This document shows positions 26,044-34,479 of a stretch of 64,000 bases of DNA, one piece after another (position 1 is the stretch's first letter; each line of letters begins with the position of its first letter). Source of the DNA: Cetobacterium sp. 8H (GTDB lineage Bacteria; Fusobacteriota; Fusobacteriia; Fusobacteriales; Fusobacteriaceae); contig NZ_JACHTG010000004.1 of the NCBI RefSeq assembly GCF_014250675.1, positions 1,365,501-1,429,500 on the forward strand. Reading direction: 5' to 3'. The notes under the pieces are model-generated. The model ran no database searches. It had not been told where the DNA came from and saw only the letters and a list, made by a program, of their open reading frames with translations. The translations under genes and the position numbers were made by a program.

Positions 26044-27648
26044 ATGTATACACCAGAAATGAGAGAACTTATAAAAAAAGTTGAAGAAACTCGTTCTCAA
26101 AGAATCGCTAAAGGAGATTTTCCAAGAATGACTGCTGAAGAGAAAACAGAAGTTTTAGAAGAAAATCATCCTGATTACATAGAAAGTGGATTTGTTGAAC
26201 TAAAAGTTGGTCCAAATAAAGGTGAAAAAGTACCTAATGAACTAGGTGAACTTTTACAAGGTAAAAGTAGAATTGAAGAATTGAAAATAGATTTAAACAA
26301 AGTGGATTATGAAGCAGATGTCTTAATTATTGGAGGTGGAGGATCAGGTGCAGCAGCAGCACTTGAAGCTCATAAAGCTGGTTCAAAAGTAATTATAGCC
26401 ACAAAATTACGTTTTGGAGATGCAAATACAATGATGGCAGAAGGTGGAATTCAGGCAGCTGATAAACCGGATGATTCACCAGCTTTACACTATTTGGATG
26501 TTATGGGTGGAGGTCATTATTCAAATGTTCCTGAATTGGCAGCAGCTCTAGTAAAAGACGCACCAGTTGCAATAAAATGGTTAGATGACTTAGGTGTTAT
26601 GTTTGACAAAGAAAAAGATGGAACTATGGTCACAACTCATGGTGGAGGAACTTCAAGAAGAAGAATGCATGCGGCAGCAGATTATTCTGGAGCTGAAATA
26701 ATGCGTGTTTTAAGAGATGAAGTTCAAAATAAAGAGATTGAAGTTTTAGAATTTTCTCCAGCAGTAGAATTAATAATGGATACTGAAGGAAAAGTTGCAG
26801 GAGCAGTTCTTTTCAATATTGAAACAGAAGAGTATCATGTAGCTAGAGCTAAAACCGTTATAATTGCTACTGGTGGAGCAGGAAGACTTCATTATCAAGG
26901 GTTTCCAACTTCGAATCACTACGGGGCAACGGCTGACGGACTTGTGTTAGGATACAGAGTTGGAGCAAAATTAGCTTTTGCTGATACAATTCAATACCAT
27001 CCTACAGGAGTAGCATATCCAGCTCAAATTTTTGGAGCTCTTGTGACAGAAAAAGTACGTAGCTTAGGGGCGACACCTTTAAATATTCATGGTGAGCAGT
27101 TTGTTTATCATTTAGAGACGAGAGATGTAGAAGCATCAGCAATAATAAGAGAGTGTAATATAAAAGGAAAAGGAATTCCAACTCCAAACGGAGGGCAAGG
27201 TGTTTGGTTAGATACTCCATTAATTGAGATACTAAATGGACCTGGAACTATTGAAAAAAGAGTTCCAGCAATGATGAGAATGTATCAAAAGTTTGGAATA
27301 GATATGAGAAAAGAACCAATACTAATCTATCCAACTCTTCATTATCAAAATGGTGGACTTTTAATAGATGAAAATGGTGCAACAAGTATAGAAAATCTTT
27401 ATGTTGCAGGAGAAGCAGCAGGGGGAATCCATGGAAGAAATAGACTTATGGGTAACTCACTTCTAGATATTATTGTATTTGGAAGAAGAGCTGGAAAGTC
27501 AGCTGGAAATCTATCGAAAAAAGTGGAGTTAAAAGATTTAACTTTAAATCATGTAGAGGAATTTCATAGCATGTTGGCGGAGGCTGATTTAGTTACTAAC
27601 TCGGTATCTCCTATGTTATTACCAAATTATACAAATAAAGGGAAGTAA
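26044..27648 (+). CDS. FrdA-like flavoprotein (fumarate reductase/TfrA type)
   Basis: This 534-residue FAD protein starts its dinucleotide fold (VLIIGGGGSGAAAALEA) only at about residue 95, after an unusual N-terminal extension. Substrate-site residues of the fumarate reductase family are present: QYHPTG with His319, EKVR with Arg339, LHYQNGG with His433 and GRNRLMGNSL. The histidine that binds FAD covalently in membrane Frd/Sdh is Asn128 here (DANTMMAEGG), so FAD should be non-covalent. It lacks the long C-terminal helical domain of FrdA. Fumarate is the likeliest substrate; another enoate is possible. Confidence 0.87.
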   Translation: MYTPEMRELIKKVEETRSQRIAKGDFPRMTAEEKTEVLEENHPDYIESGFVELKVGPNKGEKVPNELGELLQGKSRIEELKIDLNKVDYEADVLIIGGGGSGAAAALEAHKAGSKVIIATKLRFGDANTMMAEGGIQAADKPDDSPALHYLDVMGGGHYSNVPELAAALVKDAPVAIKWLDDLGVMFDKEKDGTMVTTHGGGTSRRRMHAAADYSGAEIMRVLRDEVQNKEIEVLEFSPAVELIMDTEGKVAGAVLFNIETEEYHVARAKTVIIATGGAGRLHYQGFPTSNHYGATADGLVLGYRVGAKLAFADTIQYHPTGVAYPAQIFGALVTEKVRSLGATPLNIHGEQFVYHLETRDVEASAIIRECNIKGKGIPTPNGGQGVWLDTPLIEILNGPGTIEKRVPAMMRMYQKFGIDMRKEPILIYPTLHYQNGGLLIDENGATSIENLYVAGEAAGGIHGRNRLMGNSLLDIIVFGRRAGKSAGNLSKKVELKDLTLNHVEEFHSMLAEADLVTNSVSPMLLPNYTNKGK

Positions 27649-27650
27649 AT

Positions 27651-28181
27651 ATGAGGAAAGAATACGATGAAACCTTAAATAAGAGTCTTAGAATATCTAT
27701 TTCAGTTTTCTTATGTGTTTTTTTACTCAAAGTTATATTTGGTGTCAATCCTTTCTACGCTGCTATAGCAGCTGTATCTTGTTTGCAAGGTACTATAAAG
27801 GATTCTTTCAAAGTGGGGACTGAAAGAATAATAGGAACAATTTTTGGTGGGGGAATAGGTTTAATAGCCATATATTTTATATCGACAGAAGCAAGTGATT
27901 TTAAAGGGAGTTTGATCATAGGACTGTCTATGATGGTTATAATCTTTGGATCTACATATCTGTTAAAAAAACCAGCTTCAAATACAATAGCATGTATAGT
28001 CTTTTTAGGAATTGCTACAAATATGGAGGGAAGAGATCCTTATTATTGGGCTTTAAAAAGGATAATTACAACTATTATCGGAGTGATTATAGCACTCATT
28101 TGTAACTGGATTATAAGTGGCGAGTATAAAAAAAGTAAATTTTTTAAGAAAAAACATTTGACAGGAAATGAGGATATGTAG
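27651..28181 (+). CDS. FUSC/aromatic-acid-exporter-type small membrane protein
   Basis: This 176-residue protein has about five hydrophobic segments and resembles the N-terminal membrane domain of the FUSC/ArAE family (LRISISVFLCVFLL, NPFYAAIAAVSCLQ, GTERIIGTIFGGGIGL). It lacks the cytoplasmic half of larger family members. It begins two bases after the FrdA-like gene, so it is probably co-transcribed with the redox operon. Its role there is unclear. A promoter for the downstream RNA overlaps its 3' end. Confidence 0.8.
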   Translation: MRKEYDETLNKSLRISISVFLCVFLLKVIFGVNPFYAAIAAVSCLQGTIKDSFKVGTERIIGTIFGGGIGLIAIYFISTEASDFKGSLIIGLSMMVIIFGSTYLLKKPASNTIACIVFLGIATNMEGRDPYYWALKRIITTIIGVIIALICNWIISGEYKKSKFFKKKHLTGNEDM

Positions 28182-28187
28182 TATACT
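28158..28187 (+). promoter_or_regulatory. Strong promoter for the structured RNA, inside the end of the FUSC gene
   Basis: TTGACA (28158-28163) and TATACT (28182-28187) with an 18-base spacer. Transcription should begin near 28193-28195. Confidence 0.8.
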
Positions 28188-28190
28188 CAC

Positions 28191-28332
28191 CCTAACATAA
28201 AACAGAAGAGAGGTTAGTTCACTTCCATATACGGAGCCTAAGGCCGACGGCGATGATGTTATGACCCTGTGAATTAAGTATTGTGAAGCTGCCATAACAA
28301 TACGCTTATTAATTTTTATTAAGTTCTCTAAG
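28191..28332 (+). ncRNA. Unidentified structured RNA, riboswitch-like leader or sRNA
   Basis: This non-coding stretch is far richer in GC and in paired segments than its surroundings. AGTTCAC (28216-28222) pairs with GTGAATT (28269-28275), enclosing TTCC/GGAG and the compact GC-rich block AGCCTAAGGCCGACGGC (28235-28251). GTATTGT (28278-28284) pairs with ACAATAC (28297-28303). TGTTATG (28257-28263) can instead pair with CATAACA (28293-28299). GAGAG near 28208 can close with CTCT near 28327. It has its own promoter and is followed by a terminator, the layout of a transcriptional riboswitch in front of the M14-type gene. I could not match it to the consensus of any riboswitch class I know. Confidence 0.65.
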
Positions 28333-28359
28333 GCATACCCTTTTTTGGGTATGCTTTTT
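28333..28359 (+). terminator. Rho-independent terminator after the structured RNA
   Basis: GCATACCC (28333-28340), loop of six T, GGGTATGC (28347-28354), then five T. It stands between the RNA and the ribosome site of the M14-type gene, so it could be the expression platform or simply the end of an sRNA. Confidence 0.88.
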
Positions 28360-28396
28360 CTTTTGGGTAGAATACTAAATCTTAAGGGGAGACAAT

Positions 28397-29491
28397 ATGA
28401 AAATATCTAAAACTTTATTAACAGGACTTTTAGCACTTTCAACAATAACTTTAGCAAAGATGGAGTATACTGGGGACAAATATCTAGGAAAAGATATTAT
28501 AACAAACCTAGATGTTTCTGATTTAGATTCGGGAAAAGTATATGAGTTTTATTTTCAAGGTGTTGAAAATAGTTTAGGAAGACCTTGGTATGTGCCAGTA
28601 ACGGTAATCAAAGGAGAGAAGGGTGGAAAGAGATTTCTTGTTAATTCTGGTGTTCATGGAAATGAGTTAAATCCTATACTTACTTCGTATAAGGTAAAGG
28701 AAAATTTAAACCCTAAAAATGTCAATGGAACGGTTACAATAGTCCATGGAATGAATGTTTCTGGACTTTTAAACAATACTAGAGGGTATAAGTTTGGAGC
28801 AAATTCAGAATCTACATCAGATTTGAATAGACAGATGGATGCAGGAAAAACAACTGCAGCAGATCAAAAATATTCAACACTAATTTGGCAGAATTTATTA
28901 TCTAAAAATGCAGATAAGGTAATAGATTTACATACTAGTGGAAAGGGAAGTGAATTTCCATTATTTGTATATGCAGATTTTAGAAATCCAGATATTCAAA
29001 AGATGGCAGAGTTGACTGGTGCTGATGTTGTCAAGTTAGATAGTGGAGAAAAAGGTTCTGTAGAAACATCTTTTGTTGATGTTGGAATCCCAAGTATAAC
29101 ATTTGAGTTGGGCTCTTCTGAAACACAACAAGCAGAAATTGTAGCTAGAGCTGTAGATGGGGTTTTAAATAATATGATATATTTTGAAAATTTAACTGGA
29201 AAAGATATTAAGCCATATGAAGATACTTTTTATGGGAATAGTTGGAGTCGTATTCGTGCTGAAAAGGGTGGTTATGTAGAGAATAAAGTAAAAATAATGG
29301 ATAAAGTAAAAAAAGGCGACCTTATGTTTGTTCAATATGATTCTTTTGGAAAGATTGTTAAGGAATATAAGTCTCCAAATAGTGGGATTGTTGTAAGTAT
29401 TAAAGATTATCCATATAGTGAACCAGGGGATTCTCTAGGAAGAGTTATAGAGTATGATGCAAAAGATAAAGAACAATTTATAAAAAAATAA
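28397..29491 (+). CDS. Exported M14-type deacylase (succinylglutamate desuccinylase/aspartoacylase family)
   Basis: This 364-residue protein has an N-terminal signal peptide (MKISKTLLTGLLALSTITLA). Zinc ligands are visible in NSGVHGNELNP (His, Glu) and VIDLHTSGKG (His); the general base region is FELGSSE. The C-terminal 90 residues form the beta-rich domain of this family (GGYVENKVKIMDKVKKGD). Exported members are poorly characterised; an amidase acting on N-acyl or glutamyl conjugates in the periplasm is plausible. AAGGGGAG precedes ATG 28397. Its mRNA leader holds the structured RNA and terminator. Confidence 0.83.
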   Translation: MKISKTLLTGLLALSTITLAKMEYTGDKYLGKDIITNLDVSDLDSGKVYEFYFQGVENSLGRPWYVPVTVIKGEKGGKRFLVNSGVHGNELNPILTSYKVKENLNPKNVNGTVTIVHGMNVSGLLNNTRGYKFGANSESTSDLNRQMDAGKTTAADQKYSTLIWQNLLSKNADKVIDLHTSGKGSEFPLFVYADFRNPDIQKMAELTGADVVKLDSGEKGSVETSFVDVGIPSITFELGSSETQQAEIVARAVDGVLNNMIYFENLTGKDIKPYEDTFYGNSWSRIRAEKGGYVENKVKIMDKVKKGDLMFVQYDSFGKIVKEYKSPNSGIVVSIKDYPYSEPGDSLGRVIEYDAKDKEQFIKK

Positions 29492-29533
29492 AAAAATGGG
29501 TCTAATTACTTTTTAGTAATTAGACCCATTTTT
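29491..29533 (+). terminator. Bidirectional rho-independent terminator
   Basis: AAATGGGTCTAATTACT (to 29510) and AGTAATTAGACCCATTT (29515-29531) form a perfect long stem flanked by A and T runs. It ends both the M14-type gene and the convergent transporter operon. Confidence 0.92.
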
Positions 29534-29539
29534 ACTTAA

Positions 29540-30913
29540 CTATTCCCAATCACCTTTTGATTTCCAGTATGTTGCAATCTCTTCTAGAGTTTTCCCCTTA
29601 GTTTCAGGAAGGAATAAAATTACTATAAAAAATATAAACATTGAAATTGAAAATATTCCAAAAGAAAATGATCCATGAAACTTTTCAGTCAGATATATAT
29701 TGGCGTTTAATAATGGAAATGAGTATATAACAAGCCCATCTGTGAGCCAGTTGATCATACCAGCTAAGGAGTTTCCTTTAGAACGAATAACAGTTGGAAC
29801 CACTTCAGAGATATATACAGTCAGCATAGCTCCGGCAGAAATTGTAAAAAAGAAGTTGTATATATATATTAGATATGAAACATCCATATCAATTTTTTGA
29901 ATATATAAAAAGTATGTAACAAGACCCTCTGAAAAAAACATTCCTAAAACACCAATCATTAAAAGAAGTTTACGTCCCATTTTATCAGCGAAAGTAACAA
30001 CAAAAATAGCACCAGCTAGCTCAGAAACACCAATAAAAATACTTTGGAAATAGGCTAAATTTGAGCCACCTTTTGATATAGTAGCAAAAATACGTTGAGC
30101 ATAGTAAGTGATAGCATTAACTCCAGAAAGTTGTCTAAAAATTGGAAATATAGCACAAATTAATAAGGCATAGATTAATCCTCCGCGGATTTTAATTTTA
30201 GTATTTTCAGACTGTTTAGGACGATTAGCAAGCATTTCAGAATATACGAGCTCTACACGCTCAGGGCTATCAAGAAACTCGGCTAAAGAAGTTTTGGCAT
30301 CTTGATCTTTTCTTTTCATAATAAGCCAACGTGGACTTTCTGAAAGCGTTAAAAATGCAAGAAGCATAAAACATAAAAATAAAATTTCAAACCCAATTAA
30401 AACTCTCCACCCTTTAATGATATTCCATTCTAATGAAAAAATACTTTCAAAAATATATGTGATGGTGTAGCCTAAAATTAATCCAAAAGCTAAAAGTATT
30501 TGGCGGATAGCGCCAGTTCTTCCACGTTTAGAAGCAGGTGAAACTTCAACGATATACATGGGTGCTGCAACAAATAAACTTCCAAGAGATACACCAAAAA
30601 TAATTCTTCCAATATAAAACAAGGTTAAGGATTTTGATATAACAGTGATACTTAAACCAATAATCCCAAGTATAACAGCATATATTAAGGTTTTTTTTCT
30701 TCCTATCAAGTCTGAAAAATAGCCTGCAAAGAGGCTCCCTGTAAAGTTACCAATAAGTGAAGCAATAACTAATATTCCAACTTTATCAGCGGGAATATTA
30801 AAGTATTCCCTTAAATATTTAACGGAACCACCTAAATTAGCTGAATCATAACTAAAAATAAATCCAGCTAGGGCAATTATTGTAGCTACAAGATAGATAT
30901 TTTTTCTTTTCAC
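29540..30913 (-). CDS. MFS transporter, sugar-porter family
   Basis: This 457-residue protein has about 12 membrane segments. Sugar-porter signatures include GYFSDLIGRKKTL, SPASKRGRTGAIRQ, SESPRWLIMKRK, GVNAITYYA and LPETKGKTLEEI at the C terminus. The substrate cannot be read from sequence; some family members carry non-sugar substrates. The start is GTG 30913, which overlaps the stop of the amino-acid permease gene, with GAGGAG 8 bases upstream. The two transporters form one minus-strand operon. Confidence 0.87.
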   Translation of the reverse strand: MKRKNIYLVATIIALAGFIFSYDSANLGGSVKYLREYFNIPADKVGILVIASLIGNFTGSLFAGYFSDLIGRKKTLIYAVILGIIGLSITVISKSLTLFYIGRIIFGVSLGSLFVAAPMYIVEVSPASKRGRTGAIRQILLAFGLILGYTITYIFESIFSLEWNIIKGWRVLIGFEILFLCFMLLAFLTLSESPRWLIMKRKDQDAKTSLAEFLDSPERVELVYSEMLANRPKQSENTKIKIRGGLIYALLICAIFPIFRQLSGVNAITYYAQRIFATISKGGSNLAYFQSIFIGVSELAGAIFVVTFADKMGRKLLLMIGVLGMFFSEGLVTYFLYIQKIDMDVSYLIYIYNFFFTISAGAMLTVYISEVVPTVIRSKGNSLAGMINWLTDGLVIYSFPLLNANIYLTEKFHGSFSFGIFSISMFIFFIVILFLPETKGKTLEEIATYWKSKGDWE

Positions 30914-32301
30914 TTTATTTTCTCCTCTCTAATATTAAAAAAATATTGAAATAAAAATGGTGTAACTATAGTCACTATAAAACACGATATAAGGATAGCA
31001 AGATATAGAAAATGCTCATCTAAGGGAATGCTAACAGGAGGAAAAAATGAAACCACAAGGACAATTAAAATTGAAATCAGTCCAAATGTTCCTGTTAAAA
31101 ACTTTAAATGTTTAGGTATTTCGAAGATTCTCTTAGTATTTTTATCTGTAGTTATAAGTTTTAAATAGGAAGAAAATATTAATATATAAACACATGAATA
31201 AATTGCTACATTTAGATATACAGCAATTAAGAAAGCGGTATTTCCAGATTTAGTTAAAGATAGTAAAAGTGCAGTGAATATAAAAAGTACAGATTGAAAT
31301 ATTAAAATATACGTAGGGGTATTTACTGAATTTTTATAGGAAAAAACTTTAGGTAAAAGACCTGATTCAGAGCTTTTTTGTAATGCTAATGCAGGGCTGA
31401 TAATCCAGTTACTAACTTTAGGTAAAAGACCTAAAACCATAAGAAGTCCCATAAATTTAACTAAAAATAGAGGAATATTGAAATATATAAATAAAAAATC
31501 TAAGCTTTCTATAAGGCCTCTACTTAAATTTATTTTATTTGCAGGGAAAATCATAGCAATAGCTCCACTTCCAATCAGATTGGTAAAAACGATTGTTATA
31601 ATTACAACTAAAATAGCTTTAGGAAAATCTTTTTTAATATCTTTTAATCCATCGATAAAGGGACCTGATGCCTCGATGCCTGTAAGACTTAAAACAAATG
31701 GAACTAAAAGTAAAAGAGATTTTAAATTTATAGGAATACTAAAAGAATCCCTATCTAGAGGAAAAGGGAGTTGATTTCCTTTTAAAATATATATGGTTGC
31801 TAGTAAAAAAGTTGTAGATATTGGTAGCATAACACAAAACCAAAATCCAAAAGCCTGAACTTTGATCAAAAGTTCGGGCTTTATTAACTGGAGAAAAACA
31901 AGAAGAAGATAAAATCCTATACAAGCTAATGCTCGATAGAGAGGATTAGAATCTAATTCTTGAAAAGATATAGTGTAAGAAAGATTTCCTACGACAAAGT
32001 AAAGCATAGGAATGCTCATGATAATAGCTTGAAACCACTCCCAAAATACAGCAGAAATTCCAATTTTATCTCCAAATGCATTTTCTATCCAAGAGAAAAC
32101 ATTAGTTCCCCATTTTTCACTAGTTGAAAGTTCTCCTACGACTCCTGCTAGTGGAATAAAAAATAAAAATGTAGTTATAAAAAGAAGTAGAATAAGTTGT
32201 CCACCATTTGTAGCTAAAGTAGAAAGATTTGAAGTAGTAAAGATTGATGAGATAGCCAAAGCAGTAAAAGCTACAGGGGTAATGTAAGTTTTTTTATCCA
32301 T
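30910..32301 (-). CDS. APC-superfamily amino-acid permease
   Basis: This 463-residue protein has about 12 hydrophobic segments and resembles the glutamate/GABA-antiporter-like branch of the APC family (TSNLSTLATNGGQ in helix 1, SLTGIEASGPFIDGLKD in the middle). ATG 32301 is chosen because GGAGG lies 6 bases upstream; the longer TTG start at 32313 falls on the ribosome site. The glutamate-centred neighbourhood suggests Glu or gamma-glutamyl compounds as substrate, but this is only context. Confidence 0.82.
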   Translation of the reverse strand: MDKKTYITPVAFTALAISSIFTTSNLSTLATNGGQLILLLFITTFLFFIPLAGVVGELSTSEKWGTNVFSWIENAFGDKIGISAVFWEWFQAIIMSIPMLYFVVGNLSYTISFQELDSNPLYRALACIGFYLLLVFLQLIKPELLIKVQAFGFWFCVMLPISTTFLLATIYILKGNQLPFPLDRDSFSIPINLKSLLLLVPFVLSLTGIEASGPFIDGLKDIKKDFPKAILVVIITIVFTNLIGSGAIAMIFPANKINLSRGLIESLDFLFIYFNIPLFLVKFMGLLMVLGLLPKVSNWIISPALALQKSSESGLLPKVFSYKNSVNTPTYILIFQSVLFIFTALLLSLTKSGNTAFLIAVYLNVAIYSCVYILIFSSYLKLITTDKNTKRIFEIPKHLKFLTGTFGLISILIVLVVSFFPPVSIPLDEHFLYLAILISCFIVTIVTPFLFQYFFNIREEKIK

Positions 32302-32450
32302 AGAATCCTCCAACAGAATTTAATATTTCATAATTATTTTACAATTAAAAAATATAAATCCTTTGAAAATATAAAATTCACAAAAAAATATTAAATTTAT
32401 TAGATTGTATGTGCTATAATAAATCATTAATTTTGAAAAAGGAGATAAAT

Positions 32451-33773
32451 GTGCAACTTAAAATTAGGACTAACGAATTTAAAATGATGATAGTAGTTTT
32501 TTTTATAGGATTGATATTACCTTTTTTTTTAACACATCAAAATTTCAAAATATATGACTCTATAAACAGAGGATTAGAACTTTGGGATAAAGAACATATA
32601 CTAATAGCTATGTTTAAGTTAGTTTTTTTAAATACACTTAGAGCAATTCCAATCTATATCTCAATGTTTTTAATGTTTGATTCAATAGAATTAATAAAAA
32701 AAGAAAAAGAAAAAACAATAGAAAAGATATTATTTATTTTACCTGTGATACCTATTATGTATAAATTGATTGATTTTTTTTATGAAATACATTTGCCAAT
32801 TGGAAAGACATCAATATTAGGAATTTTATGGTTTTGCTATTATATACGTTTTAATTTTAAAACAATAAATTTTTTTCAAAAAAATTTAGTTTTTTTGTCT
32901 TTTATAGTTGGATTGCAATGGTTAGATATAAGTGGATATTTTAATTTTTTAGGGGTTGGAGAAATAACTTCTGATTTAAATAAAGTGATAGATTTTATGG
33001 ATGGACAATTAATTTCAACATTGTTATGTATAAGTTTTTTCTTTTTTTTTACTTCTAATTCAATATTGTTATTATATTTTTTTAAAGGGCAAGAAAATAT
33101 AATAGCTAGATATGAGTCAGAACTTGAAAATAGACACTTAAAAGAGGTTCAGCAAGTTGTGCATGATTTAAAAACACCTATATTTTCAATAGGAACATTA
33201 CTAGAAGTATTAATGTTACAAGAAGAAGACGAAAGAAAAAAGAACTATCTCAATAGAATAGGAGATTCTATTGAAAAAACAAATTTGATGATCAGTGAAA
33301 TATTGAAATTCAAATCTAAAAAACCAATTTTAATAGACGATATGATGAATTTTGTATTCTCATTTTTATCAGTTCATAAAAATTTAAAAAAAATAATTTA
33401 TAATAACTATACAGATAAAAATCATAGAATTTATGGAAATAGAGTTCTTTTATCTAGAATTATTATAAATATAATTGTAAATGCTTGGGAAGCAAATTCA
33501 GAAAAGGTAGTAGTTAGTATAAAAGGTTATAAAAAGTTTACTGTAATAAAAATTGAAGATTATGGGGATGGAATAGAGGATGGAAATCTAGAGAAGCTAT
33601 TACAAGAAGGATTCTCAACAAAAGATTCATCAGGAAAAGGTTTATCTTTTGTAAATAAGGCAATAAAAGAGTTTGGTGGAAAAATATTTATTTTAAAAAA
33701 AATAGAGAAAGGACTAAATATTTTTTTAGTTTTAAAGGGAGGGTCAAAAAATGAAAAAAGTATTAATTGTTGA
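32451..33773 (+). CDS. Membrane sensor histidine kinase
   Basis: This 440-residue kinase has an N-terminal half with about six hydrophobic segments and no large periplasmic domain. The kinase half has H-box QQVVHDLKTPIFSIGTLLE, N-box IINIIVNAWEAN, and ATP-lid EDYGDGIEDG / SSGKGLSFVNKAI. The GTG at 32451 is the start (GGAG 32441-32444); an in-frame ATG at 32409 overlaps the TATAAT promoter element at 32415-32420. It overlaps its response regulator gene. The signal is unknown. Confidence 0.88.
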   Translation: MQLKIRTNEFKMMIVVFFIGLILPFFLTHQNFKIYDSINRGLELWDKEHILIAMFKLVFLNTLRAIPIYISMFLMFDSIELIKKEKEKTIEKILFILPVIPIMYKLIDFFYEIHLPIGKTSILGILWFCYYIRFNFKTINFFQKNLVFLSFIVGLQWLDISGYFNFLGVGEITSDLNKVIDFMDGQLISTLLCISFFFFFTSNSILLLYFFKGQENIIARYESELENRHLKEVQQVVHDLKTPIFSIGTLLEVLMLQEEDERKKNYLNRIGDSIEKTNLMISEILKFKSKKPILIDDMMNFVFSFLSVHKNLKKIIYNNYTDKNHRIYGNRVLLSRIIINIIVNAWEANSEKVVVSIKGYKKFTVIKIEDYGDGIEDGNLEKLLQEGFSTKDSSGKGLSFVNKAIKEFGGKIFILKKIEKGLNIFLVLKGGSKNEKSINC

Positions 33774-34353
33774 TGATTCTGAAGATATTTGTTTTGCAGT
33801 GTCTGAATTTTTTAAGTATAAAGGTTGGGAAGTTGAAAGTGTTGGTGATGTAGAAAAATCTTTGGATATTATAAGAAGTAAAAAGTTTGATGTAATATTA
33901 ATAGATTATAATATGCCATACATAAATGGAGTAATAGGGGTAAAATTAATAAGACAGTTGGATAAAGAAGTTCCAATTATAGCTTTAACTGTAGAGTGTG
34001 AAGAAAGTGTAGCTGAAGATTTTTTTAAATCTGGAGCTAATGATTTCGCGATAAAACCTATAAAAATGTTGGATTTATATTCTAGAATAAATGTTCATAT
34101 GAATACAAGTTATAAATTGAAAGAAGAGGTAGAGTATCCAAAAGGAATTGATAAAAATACCTTAGCATTAATATTAGATTGTTTAAAGAAAGAGAAGAAC
34201 TATTTAAGTGTTGAAAGAATATCTGATATAACTGGTGTTGCTTCTAAAACTGTAAATAGATATCTAAATTATATGTGTAGTCAAAATAAAGTTATATTAA
34301 ATACAATATATGGGAAAATAGGAAGACCTAAAAAAGAGTATAAATTGAAATGA
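33751..34353 (+). CDS. Response regulator, CitB/DcuR-like
   Basis: This 200-residue protein has a receiver domain (LIVDDSE, phospho-Asp in ILIDYNMPY, and KPIK). A C-terminal winged-helix of the DcuR/CitB kind follows (LSVERISDITGVASKTVNRYLNYM, ending GRPKKEYKL). Family members often control uptake and use of di- and tricarboxylates. The next gene downstream is the first ggt, behind its own promoter, so the gamma-glutamyl cluster is a likely target (inference). Confidence 0.88.
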   Translation: MKKVLIVDDSEDICFAVSEFFKYKGWEVESVGDVEKSLDIIRSKKFDVILIDYNMPYINGVIGVKLIRQLDKEVPIIALTVECEESVAEDFFKSGANDFAIKPIKMLDLYSRINVHMNTSYKLKEEVEYPKGIDKNTLALILDCLKKEKNYLSVERISDITGVASKTVNRYLNYMCSQNKVILNTIYGKIGRPKKEYKLK

Positions 34354-34378
34354 AGTCATAAAAAGACTTCATTTTTTT
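34351..34378 (+). terminator. Rho-independent terminator after the two-component genes
   Basis: TGAAGTC (34351-34357) and GACTTCA (34365-34371), loop of 7, then seven T. The stem begins on the regulator's stop codon. Confidence 0.88.
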
Positions 34379-34419
34379 GTGTGAGAATAAAGAGAAAAAA
34401 GCGAAATAAGAACGTTATA

Positions 34420-34448
34420 TTTACAATTTGTTCGTAAAGTTGTATAAA
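34420..34448 (+). promoter_or_regulatory. Promoter of the ggt-pgs operon
   Basis: TTTACA (34420-34425) and TATAAA (34443-34448) with a 17-base spacer. GAAC (34410-34413) and GTTC (34430-34433) flank the -35 element as a short inverted repeat, a possible regulator site. Confidence 0.6.
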
Positions 34449-34479
34449 AATAGTAAGAGAAGAATAGAGGGAGGGAAAA

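Noticed and set aside
28191-28332. M-box (Mg2+) or lysine riboswitch
   Set aside because: A few words such as GTTAG, TTCC..GGAG and GCTGCC recall the M-box, but their order and spacing differ; the lysine core (GAGGTGC, GCCGAAG) is absent.
32409-32450. N-terminal extension of the sensor kinase from ATG 32409
   Set aside because: The ATG overlaps the TATAAT element and has no ribosome site; GTG 32451 has GGAG at good distance.
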